Of a stretch of DNA of 64,000 bases, positions 55,701 through 62,887 are shown one piece after another (position 1 is the stretch's first letter; every line of letters starts with the position of its first letter). The DNA comes from Pseudonocardia sp. CNS-004 (GTDB lineage: Bacteria > Actinomycetota > Actinomycetes > Mycobacteriales > Pseudonocardiaceae), in contig MKJV01000089.1 of NCBI GenBank assembly GCA_001942185.1, forward strand, positions 20,666-84,665. The letters are read 5' to 3'. A program made the translations under genes and the position numbers. The notes beneath the pieces are model-generated. The model ran no database searches. It was not told where the DNA came from and saw nothing but the letters and a program-made list of their open reading frames with translations.

Positions 55701-56120
55701 GAGCAGCCGCTGCGCGGCTACCTCACCGGCAGCATCGACGCCGTGCTGCGGCTGCCCGGCTCCCGGTTCGCGGTGGTCGACTACAAGACCAACTGGCTCG
55801 GGCCGATGGGGCCCGACGGCCGCGAACCGCTCACGTCCGCCCACTACACGCCGCCCCGGCTCGCGGAGGCGATGATCGCGGCCCACTACCCGCTGCAGGC
55901 GCTGCTCTACAGCGTGGCGCTGCACCGGTACCTGCGCTGGCGGCTGCCCGGGTACGCGCCGGAACGCCACCTCGGGGGGGTGCTGTACCTGTTCGTGCGC
56001 GGCATGTGCGGCCCCGGCACCCCGGCGGTCGGCGGGGTGCCGTGCGGGGTGTTCAGCTGGTCGCCGCCCGCCGCGCTCGTGCAGGAGCTGTCGGGCCTCT
56101 TGGACGGTGAGCGGGTATGA
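52768..56120 (+). CDS. recB: Exodeoxyribonuclease V subunit beta (RecB helicase-nuclease), frameshifted
   Basis: All UvrD-type helicase motifs are readable: Walker A LEASAGTGKTFTIAAL, VVLVDEFQDTDPVQW, IGDPKQAIYAFRGADVVSYL, LSRNWRSD, IITIHRSKGLEFPIVYVPFGW and LLYVALTRARCQ. The C-terminal nuclease has GSIDAVLRLPGSRFAVVDYKTNWLG, the DYK catalytic site. Total length about 1,117 residues, normal for actinobacteria. Four breaks (near 52975, 53835, 53900 and 54122) split the gene over several frames. It forms the motor and nuclease of RecBCD for double-strand-break processing. GTG 52768 overlaps the recC stop. Confidence 0.92.
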
Positions 56121-58092
56121 CGCAAGTGCCCCCCGCCGGGAGTCCGCCACATATCTCGACGGCCCAGCTTCCCGCTGGCTGCACCGGCGAGCCGCCCGAG
56201 TATGTCCAATACGAGGGACGGCCCGCCGGCACACCCAGCGCAAACCTGGATCCGCCGATATACGCAACGGACTCCCGGCGGGGGGCACTAGATCTCGGTG
56301 ACATCCGGCTGGCCCGTGGGGTCGACGGGCTGCTCGGGGAGTTCAACGGCGCGGGCGTGCTCGACCCCGCCGACGTGCACGTGGCCGCGCGGGTCGGGCG
56401 CTCGGCGGCGAGACCGACGAGGAGGTCCTGCTCGCGGTGGCGCTCGCCGTGCGCGCGATCCGCCTGGGGTCGGTGTGCGTCGACCTCGCCTCCGTGAGCC
56501 ACACCGTGCTGGGCGAGGGCGACGAGCTCGTCGACGTCTCCGCCCTGCCGTGGCCCGACCCGTCCCGTTGGCTCGCGGCGTGCGCGGCGAGTCCGGTCGT
56601 CGCCGACGGGGCGCAGGCGCCCAGCGGGCGTCCGCTGCGCCTCGTCGACGGCCTGCTCTACCTCGAGCGCTACTGGGGTGAGGAAGAGGTGGTGCGCCGG
56701 TCGCTCACCGAGCGGGCCGCGGCCGCCCCGCCCCACGTCGACATCGCGCGCTTGCGGGCGGGCCTGGAGCGTCACTTCTCCGCGCCCGGTTCGGAGCGCC
56801 AGCGGCTGGCCGCGGCCGTGAGCGTGCTGCGGCGGGTCACGGTGCTCGCCGGCGGGCCGGGCACCGGCAAGACCACCACGGTCGCGCGGCTGCTCACCCT
56901 GCTGCACGACCAGCCCGGCCCGCCGCCGCGGGTCGCGCTCGCCGCCCCCACCGGCAAGGCCGCCGCCCGGCTGCAGGAGGCGGTCGCGGCCGAGCTGCCA
57001 CCCGAGCTGCGTTCGCGCACCCCCGAGGCCGCCACCCTGCACCGGCTGCTCGGCTGGCGCCCGGGTGGGCGTTTCCGGTACGGCCGCGACCAGCGGCTCC
57101 CGTTCGACGTGGTGGTGGTCGACGAGACGTCGATGGTGTCGCTCACCCTGATGGCCCGGCTCCTGGAGGCCGTGCGGCCGGAGGCGCGGATCGTGCTGGT
57201 GGGCGACCCCGACCAGCTGGCCTCGGTCGAGGCGGGCGCGGTCCTGGGCGACCTGGCCCGCGCGCCCGGACAACCGGAGGCCGGTCTCGACGCCGCCCTC
57301 GATGCGGCGGGCGTGCCCGGCGGTCTCGTCGGCGGCTCCGTGATCAACGGCGTGGTCACCCTGCGCCACGTGTGGCGCTTCGGCGGCGCCATCGCCGAGT
57401 TCTCCCGCGCCGTGCAGGCGGGCGACGCCGACGCCGCGTGCGCCCTGCTCGGCGCGGGCCACGCCGACCTGGAGTTCGTCGAACCGGACGACACGGGCGG
57501 GGTCCGCGGTGATGTCGTCGCCGCAGGTCGCGAGCTCACCGAGGCCGCACTGCGCGGCGACGTCCCCACCGCGCTCGCCGCGCTGGAACGCCACCGCGTG
57601 CTGTGCGCGCATCGTCGAGGGCCCTACGGGGTCACGCGCTGGAGCACCGAGATCGAGCGCTGGCTGCACGCTGCCCTGCCCGACGCGCCCGCCGGGCCGT
57701 GGTACCCCGGCCGCCCGGTGCTCGTCACGGCCAACGACTACGACGTCGGCCTGTTCAACGGCGACACCGGTGTCGCGGTGGCCGTGCCGGAGGGCCTGCG
57801 GGTCGCGTTCGCCCGCGGCGGCGTGCCCACCCTGCACCCGCCCGCCCGGCTGTCCGAGGTGGCCACGGTGCACGCGATGACCGTCCACCGCGGCCAGGGC
57901 AGCCAGTTCCGCCGGGTCACGGTGGTGCTCCCGCCCGCGGAGTCCCCGCTGCTCACCCGGGAGCTGCTCTACACGGCGGTCACCCGTGCCGCCGAGTTCG
58001 TCCGGGTGATCGGCACCGCGGAGGCCGTGCGCGCCGCGGTGGCCCGCCCGGTCAGCCGGGCGAGCGGCCTGCGCAACCGGCTCGGGCGTTAG
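56117..58092 (+). CDS. recD: Exodeoxyribonuclease V subunit alpha (RecD) with a repeat-encoded N-terminal insertion; one frameshift
   Basis: The SF1B helicase core is intact: Walker A LAGGPGTGKTTTVARLLTLL, VALAAPTGKAAARLQEAV, DVVVVDETSMVSLTLMARLL, LVGDPDQLASVEAGAVLGDL, TVHRGQGSQFRRVTVVLP and LLYTAVTRAAEFVRVIG. ATG 56117 overlaps the recB stop (ATGA). Codons 3-58 are supplied by a 165-bp palindromic element, and normal RecD sequence (LDLGDIRLARGVDGLLGEFNGAGVLDPADVHVAARV) resumes right after. A frame change near 56410 precedes EVLLAVALAVRAIRLGSVCVDL. Whether the inserted peptide is tolerated or disables RecD is unknown. Confidence 0.9.
56125..56289. mobile_element. 165-bp palindromic element inserted in frame in recD
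   Basis: Both ends read AGTGCCCCCCGCCGGGAG (inward), giving 22 bp of identical terminal inverted repeat. The symmetry continues imperfectly to a centre near GAGTATGTCCAATACGAGG. Length 165 bp equals 55 codons, and no stop codon occurs in the recD frame, where it encodes PPAGSPPHISTAQLPAGC and onward to IYATDSRRGA. Clear target duplication is not visible. It lacks coding capacity for a transposase, so it is a MITE-like or REP-like mobile repeat. Confidence 0.75.
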
Positions 58093-58499
58093 CGTCCGGC
58101 GGCGCCGGTGCGGGGCCGCGCCCACCGGCGCAGCGCGTCGATCGTGGTGTCGGGCGAGGTGTTGAAGCAGAACCTGATGTCCGGCACGAGCTGGACGAGC
58201 AGGTTCACGACGTGTTCGAAGAGCAGCGTGTACTCCTCCGCCATCCGCAGGCCGGCCCCGATCACCACGGCCTGCACGGGCCGGGCGCTCACGCACTCGC
58301 GGATCCGCCGCTCCGCGTCGGCGGGGTCGGCGGACATGAGCCGGCACGGCACGATGTCGAACCCGGCGTCGCGCAGCACCTGCTCACCGGCCTCGATCCG
58401 CGCCGCGAGCATCGCCTCGTCGATCCCGGGGTAGCGGCTGAAATCGATGGCGCTCGGGTGCATCCCGAGCGCCAGAACGGTGTCTCCTTCGCTGGTCAC
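58089..58499 (-). CDS. Hypothetical protein, possible small alpha/beta domain
   Basis: The 136-residue protein reads MTSEGDTVLALGMHPSAIDFSRYPGIDEAMLAARIEAGEQVLRDAGFDIVPCRLMSADPADAERRIRECVSARPVQAVVIGAGLRMAEEYTLLFEHVVNLLVQLVPDIRFCFNTSPDTTIDALRRW. Alternating strand and helix patterns (VLALGMHP, FDIVPCRL, AVVIGAGLR, IRFCFNTSP) suggest a Rossmann-like fold. I do not know the function. It is divergent from a TetR gene with two operators between, so it is probably that regulator's target. It overlaps the recD stop by 4 bases, tail to tail. Confidence 0.75.
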   Translation of the reverse strand: MTSEGDTVLALGMHPSAIDFSRYPGIDEAMLAARIEAGEQVLRDAGFDIVPCRLMSADPADAERRIRECVSARPVQAVVIGAGLRMAEEYTLLFEHVVNLLVQLVPDIRFCFNTSPDTTIDALRRWARPRTGAAGR

Positions 58500-58526
58500 C
58501 GCACCTTCTCCTCCCAGACGCCGTTT

Positions 58527-58558
58527 TCTTACAGTCGTAAGATTTTACGATCGTAAGA
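58527..58558. promoter_or_regulatory. Tandem TetR operators
   Basis: TCTTAC-AGTC-GTAAGA (58527-58542) is directly followed by TTTTAC-GATC-GTAAGA (58543-58558). These two abutting 16-bp palindromes lie between the divergent hypothetical gene (start 58499) and the TetR gene (start 58614). The geometry fits two TetR dimers controlling both genes. Confidence 0.75.
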
Positions 58559-58613
58559 TAACCACGGGACGGAGACCGGTCAAGACGTCACCGATCAACG
58601 GGAGCGGGCTCGG

Positions 58614-59216
58614 ATGCCGAAGAAGGTCGACCACGAGGAGCAGCGGCGCCGGATCGCCGAGGCCCTGTGGCGCGTCGTCGGCCGTGGCGGGCTCGAGGCG
58701 GTCAGCATGCGCGACGTCGCCGCGGAGGCCGGACTCAGCTCGGCGCAGCACTACTTCACCAGCAAGGACGAGATGCTGCGCTACGCGCTGGAGCACATGG
58801 TCGAGCAGTCAACCCGGCGCATCCACCGGCGCGTCGCCGGCGCACCGGAGCACACCTCCCCCGGCACCGTGCTGAACGACGTCCTCACCGAGGTCCTACT
58901 GCCCGAGCAGCAGTACCGCGACCAGGCGCGGGTGTGGGCGAGCTACCTGGCGAGGGCCACCGTCGAGCCGCAGGTGGCGCAGCTCTACCAGCAGGTCTAC
59001 GCGGAGCTGGGAGTCGTCGTCGCGGACCTGATCCGCGCCGCGAGGGACGCCGGGGAGGCACCGGCCGACCTCGACCCGCACCGCGCCGCCGTCGGCCTGC
59101 TCGCACTCGCGGACGGCCTCACCCTGCACGTCCTGGTCGGGCTGCGCACCCACAAGTCCGCATCGGCAGCCATGGCAGACCACCTGGACGGCCTGCTGCG
59201 AAAGCCGGAGATCTGA
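58614..59216 (+). CDS. TetR-family transcriptional regulator (BetI-like)
   Basis: The 200-residue protein has the helix-turn-helix RRRIAEALWRVVGRGGLEAVSMRDVAAEAGLSSAQHYFTSKDEMLRYALEHM and a BetI-type C-terminal domain (VWASYLARATVEPQVAQLYQQVYAELGVVVADLIRAARDAGEAPADLDPHRAAVGLLALADGLTLHVLVG). Two palindromic operators precede it. The probable target is itself and the divergent 136-residue protein. The ligand is unknown. Confidence 0.92.
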   Translation: MPKKVDHEEQRRRIAEALWRVVGRGGLEAVSMRDVAAEAGLSSAQHYFTSKDEMLRYALEHMVEQSTRRIHRRVAGAPEHTSPGTVLNDVLTEVLLPEQQYRDQARVWASYLARATVEPQVAQLYQQVYAELGVVVADLIRAARDAGEAPADLDPHRAAVGLLALADGLTLHVLVGLRTHKSASAAMADHLDGLLRKPEI

Positions 59217-59287
59217 CGCCGCCAACGCGCCTGAACCACCGAGGCCGCGAATATCCCCGAACCGCCCCACGGACGAGGTCGCAAATG

Positions 59288-59305
59288 CGAGCATCGACAT
59301 GCTCG
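59288..59305. terminator. Small hairpin downstream of TetR gene
   Basis: CGAGCAT-CGAC-ATGCTCG gives a perfect 7-bp stem with a 4-base loop, 72 bases after the TetR stop and before the secreted-protein gene. It may end the TetR transcript. There is no T-tract. Confidence 0.3.
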
Positions 59306-59372
59306 AACGCCGCCGCACCTCACCCGACGTGCGACGGGACGGCGTGAGCACTCACCATCCACGGGGGTATTT

Positions 59373-59783
59373 GTGGGATCATCCTTCCTGCACAGGTCCA
59401 CACGGCTTCTGTTCGTGGCCCTACTGTCGGTGATCTTGACCATTGCCGGCGGTACAGCGAACGCCGAAACGGCATCCGATTCAGCCACGCAGGGCGCGTC
59501 GGCTGCCGCCGCACAGCTCGAGTGCGGCGCTGTCACCTGCAGCTACGTATTCAGCAAGGCGGTCACGAACGACATCGCGACCGGAGGCGCGGCGAGCGCT
59601 GCCTGCGCAGCAGTTCCCACGCCCGGAAACGTCGCGTGCGGTATCGCCTTCGCAAGCCTGGTCGTGACGGCCAACTCGGCCAAGAACCGGGACGCGTGCG
59701 CGAAGCTCACGTGGACCAAGGTTCCTCCGCCGCCGACCGCGACGTGGTGGCCGTCCGTCGACGACAGTTCCCGGTGCAGTTGA
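59373..59783 (+). CDS. Small secreted protein, unknown function
   Basis: The 136-residue protein has a signal peptide (LHRSTRLLFVALLSVILTIAGGTANAE, cleavage near residue 32). The mature part has six cysteines (ECGAVTCSYVFSKAVTNDIATG, ACAAVPTPGNVACGIAFASLVVTANSAKNRDACAKLTW, DDSSRCS), a small Cys-rich exported protein. Codon use is less GC-biased than in neighbouring genes (for example TTC/ATT/GCA), hinting at recent acquisition. GTG 59373 follows GGGGGT. The gene ends just before a near-perfect palindrome that could act as its terminator. Confidence 0.65.
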   Translation: MGSSFLHRSTRLLFVALLSVILTIAGGTANAETASDSATQGASAAAAQLECGAVTCSYVFSKAVTNDIATGGAASAACAAVPTPGNVACGIAFASLVVTANSAKNRDACAKLTWTKVPPPPTATWWPSVDDSSRCS

Positions 59784-59795
59784 CCGGATCCGATT

Positions 59796-59855
59796 GATCC
59801 CCGGAAGCGGTGTGGGAGCGACAGATCTGTCGCTCCCACACCGCTTCCGGAGCTC
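59796..59855. repeat. Near-perfect AGATCT-centred 60-bp palindrome, copy 10 (possible bidirectional terminator)
   Basis: The left arm GATCCCCGGAAGCGGTGTGG continues GAGCGAC to the centre AGATCT (59823-59828), and the right arm is its complement except for about two positions at the outer end. It lies between two convergent genes (stops at 59783 and 59875). It is the most symmetrical copy of the family in the window. Confidence 0.8.
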
Positions 59856-59874
59856 AGCGACCCGGTGGCGAAGC

Positions 59875-60395
59875 TCAGCTGGAACTGTCGAAGTCCTCGG
59901 GTGAGGCGTTGTCGAGGAAGCGCCGGAAGCGTTCCAGCTCCTCGTGCTCCGATGGGGTCTCGCCCCCGGCTTCGTCCTCCTCCGCCGCCGGGCCGACCAT
60001 CCCCACCTCGGCCACCGCGGCTTCGTCGAGCACGGCGTCCTCGGCCTCGATCCGGACGTCGACCTGCAGCGCCATGCGACCGCGTCGCTCACCCGGGCCG
60101 ACACCCGGACGTCATCGTCGAACACCAGTTCGGCGTGGAACACGCTGTCGCGCAGCATCGTGATGCGCACCAGCTGCAGCCTGCGGTCGAGGGCCTGCAC
60201 GACGTCGAGGATCAGCCGGTGGGTCTGCGGGCGCGGCAGCTCGACGCGACGGCGGGCGAGCTCGATCGCCGTGGCCTCCGGCACACCCACCCACACCGGT
60301 AGCACGCGCCGCCGGCCGCCGGTCTCCTGGAGCAGGAGCACCGGCTGCACGGCCATCGGGTCCCTGCCGAGCGCGACCACTCGCATCTCCTGCAC
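59875..60395 (-). CDS. Bifunctional nuclease domain protein (DUF151/BFN), one frameshift
   Basis: The ~173-residue protein has the DUF151 core: MRVVALGRDPMAVQPVLLLQETGGRRRVLPVWVGVPEATAIELARRRVELPRPQTHRLILDVVQALDRRLQLVRITMLRDSVFHAELVFDDDVRVSARVSDAVA. The domain binds or cleaves nucleic acids in characterised relatives. A frame change near 60085 leads into an acidic tail (EAEDAVLDEAAVAEVGMVGPAAEEDEAGGETPSEHEELERFRRFL), the usual form of actinobacterial members. GTG 60395 is preceded by GGAAGGGGG. Confidence 0.87.
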
Positions 60396-61057
60396 GGCGA
60401 CCCCCTTCCAGGCTCCACCTCCACGGTTCACTTCCCGGCACGCGGCGTCAACCGCAGTCGGCGCCGGTGCCGCGGCTGCACGAGCCGAGCGAGCACCGCT
60501 GTGGATCAGCGAGCCGCGATCACCCGCGCGGTCGTCGGCAGTTCGCGCCGCTTCCGGACAACGAGAGCCATCAGAGCGAGTCGGTGCAACGCACACGGGT
60601 GCTCGGCGGCCGGGTAGCCAGAACGACAGCCGGCCGGAAGCCCCACCGGCGCGACGTCGCCTCTAACCCCGCGCCTCGCCGATCAAGGGCACAAGGCGGT
60701 CAAACGATCTTCGATCGCCACCATCTGCCCTTGGTCACCAACGCCGGGCCGGGTCAGGGCACAGGTTTCGGTTGCCATGGTCGTCGGCACGACCATGGGC
60801 GACCGATAGTGCGTGGATCATCGCGATGAGCCGCGCATCCCGGCGGCCGCCGATCTGGCAACACGCTCCGGGGGCAGCTGTTGTCCCCGATTCGCCGATC
60901 ATGACGCCGCTCTGCCCGTTCCGGCGCCGCGGCGGCGTCCTCGTCGGACGGGGCGCGGTCCACGCGGGGTCTGTTCTGCGGCGCGCTCACCCTGCTGACC
61001 GGCGCCGAGCGGCCAGAACTGGATGAGGTCAGGCTCGACGGGTACCGCAGCCCTCGA
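60396..61057. other. Intergenic region without recognisable gene
   Basis: About 660 bases between two minus-strand genes. Open frames here lack family resemblance and codon bias. It contains a GATC-type palindrome (60681-60736) and a strong hairpin, CCATGGTCGT-CGGC-ACGACCATGG at 60775-60798 (10-bp perfect stem, 4-base loop). I see no riboswitch, tRNA or promoter that I could defend. Confidence 0.55.
60681..60736. repeat. GATC-type palindrome, copy 11
   Basis: GATCAAGGGCA at the left faces TGCCCTTGGTC at the right, with weaker pairing around a centre of ACGATCTTCGATCG. It has 56 bp, shorter than the others, and its right end is GGTC rather than GATC. Confidence 0.45.
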
Positions 61058-61894
61058 TCAACGTTCCCGCCACAGGTGCTGGGGCACGTAGCCGAGGCGC
61101 TCCGCCGCCTTGTCGATCGACAGCAGCGTCTCGAACTCCCCCAGCTCCTTGCGCACCGGGACACCCGGGAACCAGGCGGCCGCGAGCTCCGCGGACGGGA
61201 TCGTCAGGCCGGTGTCCGACGCGGCGATGGCGTAGACCTCGAAGCCGGGAGCGCCCTTCTCCAGCGAGAGGGCCACGGAGAGCGCGGCGTCGCGGGCGTC
61301 GACGTAGGAACCGAGCAGGTCACGGCGGTAGTCGAGCTCCCCGGCCCGCGTGAATGACCCGTACCCGTCCTCGGCGACCACGTTCGTGAATCGCAAGGCG
61401 GTGATCGACAGCTCCGGGTTCCAGCGCACCAGCTGGCCGGCCATCGTCTCTTCCATGGCCTTCCCCAGGCCGTAGGTGTTGTTCGCCGCCGTGTAGCCCT
61501 CGTCGAGCGGCAGGTAGGGCGGCGGCTCGTCGAACGGGTATCCCATCGCGTTGATGCTGGAGGCGTAGACGATCTTCGTGATCCCGGCCCGGTGCGCGCC
61601 GTGGAGGACGTTGAACGTGACCGCCATGTTGTGGTGGAACGTGGTGGCGTCCGGGACGAGCCCGTTGACGGGGATCGCGGCGAGGTGGACGAGCGCGTCG
61701 ATGCCGTCGTGGCGGAAGGTGACGCCGAGGAGCGCGTCGAGGGTCTGCCCGTAGTCGCTCAGATCGACCCGCGTGAAGCCGGCACCCCTCGCGCCGTCGA
61801 CGTCGAACCCGACCACATCGTGGCCGTCCTCGCGTAGCCGGGCGGTGACGGCCCGTCCGATCTTGCCATTGCACCCGGTGATCGCGATCCGCAT
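61058..61894 (-). CDS. NAD-dependent epimerase/dehydratase (SDR, uronate-dehydrogenase-like)
   Basis: The 278-residue extended SDR opens MRIAITGCNGKIGRAVTARLREDGHDVVGFDVDG (GxxGxxG). It carries DALVHLAAIP and the active-site stretch KIVYASSINAMGYPFDEPPPYLPLDEGYTAANNTYGLGKAMEETMAGQL, where YGLGK is the YxxxK motif. LGSYVDARDAALSVALSLEKGAPGFEVYAIAASDT follows. Sugar substrates such as uronates are likely. ATG 61894 is chosen; open sequence upstream belongs to the NurA-like gene. Confidence 0.88.
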   Translation of the reverse strand: MRIAITGCNGKIGRAVTARLREDGHDVVGFDVDGARGAGFTRVDLSDYGQTLDALLGVTFRHDGIDALVHLAAIPVNGLVPDATTFHHNMAVTFNVLHGAHRAGITKIVYASSINAMGYPFDEPPPYLPLDEGYTAANNTYGLGKAMEETMAGQLVRWNPELSITALRFTNVVAEDGYGSFTRAGELDYRRDLLGSYVDARDAALSVALSLEKGAPGFEVYAIAASDTGLTIPSAELAAAWFPGVPVRKELGEFETLLSIDKAAERLGYVPQHLWRER

Positions 61895-61937
61895 GCCTGT
61901 GATCCTTGGTCCCTCGCATGCGCGCGTCAATCGGGGG

Positions 61938-62887
61938 TCAGGCGGCCGCAGCCCTCCGCAGCGCCCGGTAGAGCAGGTTCGGCTCCCCCAGCCGCCTGCG
62001 CAGCTCCCGTTCCAGCCCTGCGATCGGGTACAGGTTCTGGGGGGCGCGGGAGTCCTTGTACTCGGTGGACGCGAACCGCGGCAGGGTGGCCTGGCTGCGT
62101 GCGGCCTGGGCGACGGCGTCGGCTGCCGGGAGGTCGGCGCTGCACTCGACGCGCACGATGCCGGCCCACGGGGCACCGGGCCGGCAGGGCAGCCGCAGGT
62201 ACCAGGTGTGGCGTTCCCACGAGCTGCCGAGCCGGAACACCGGCGTGCGCTGGCCGGTGCGCAGCATGGCGACCACCCCGCCCAGCTGCGGGGGCAGGTA
62301 GTCGCTGCGGTGGGACTTGACGAACCCGATCGCGCGGGGCAGGTGCTGGCGCCCGCGCAGCGGACCGTCGACGACGAGCAGGTCGTCGGCCGAGCCGTGG
62401 CCGCTGCGGGCGCCGCCGCGGCGGCAAGCTCGGTGTCGGCCAGCTCGCGCTGCACCGCGAGGCTCAGCAGCTGCGCGGGGGCGACGTCGGGGTGTGGCGC
62501 GGTGCGGGTGGCGCGGTAGGTACCGGCCGCGGTGCGGATGTCGTCGGCGGCGTCGGCGGTGGTGAACAGGCCGCGCCGGACGTCGGCGGCCACCAGGTGC
62601 GCACCTGCGTCGCGGCAGCAGCAGACCACGCCCGCCGCGTAGGAGGCGCACAGCGCGGGCGCCGACTCGGGGCTCCCGTCCTCGACCCACAGCTGCGCGT
62701 CGACCCGGCGCACCCCGTCGACGAACAGCACGGCCTCCGGCGCGACGGCGGCCGGGTCGGGGTCGATCGGCTGCCACTCAGCCCCCGGCAGCTCGACGTC
62801 GAGCGTGACCTGCGCGGCCGACTCACCGCGCTCCGCGTCCAGGCTGGTGCCGTAGGAAGGGTCCCACGGGTCGACGGAGAACCTCAC
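61938..62887 (-). CDS. NurA-like nuclease domain protein (one frameshift)
   Basis: The ~315-residue protein reads MRFSVDPWDPSYGTSLDAE, EAVLFVDGVRRVDAQLWVEDG and, after a frame change near 62415, DDLLVVDGPLRGRQHLPRAIGFVKSHRSDYLPPQLGGVVAMLRTGQRTPVFRLGSSWERHTWYLRL. It ends QATLPRFASTEYKDSRAPQNLYPIAGLERELRRRLGEPNLLYRALRR. Two VDG motifs, the GFVKSH segment and the YPIAGLERELR end match the RNase-H-like NurA fold that works with HerA/SbcC-type ATPases in DNA-end resection. It overlaps the sbcC stop by 4 bases, which supports that assignment. Confidence 0.68.

Noticed and set aside
52768..56120. Programmed frameshifting in recB
   Set aside because: Four shifts of mixed direction without slippery heptamers, and similar shifts in about half of the genes, point to sequence errors.
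60396..61057. Riboswitch or hypothetical genes in the 660-base gap
   Set aside because: No known riboswitch core could be recognised, and open frames on both strands look like random GC-rich translation.
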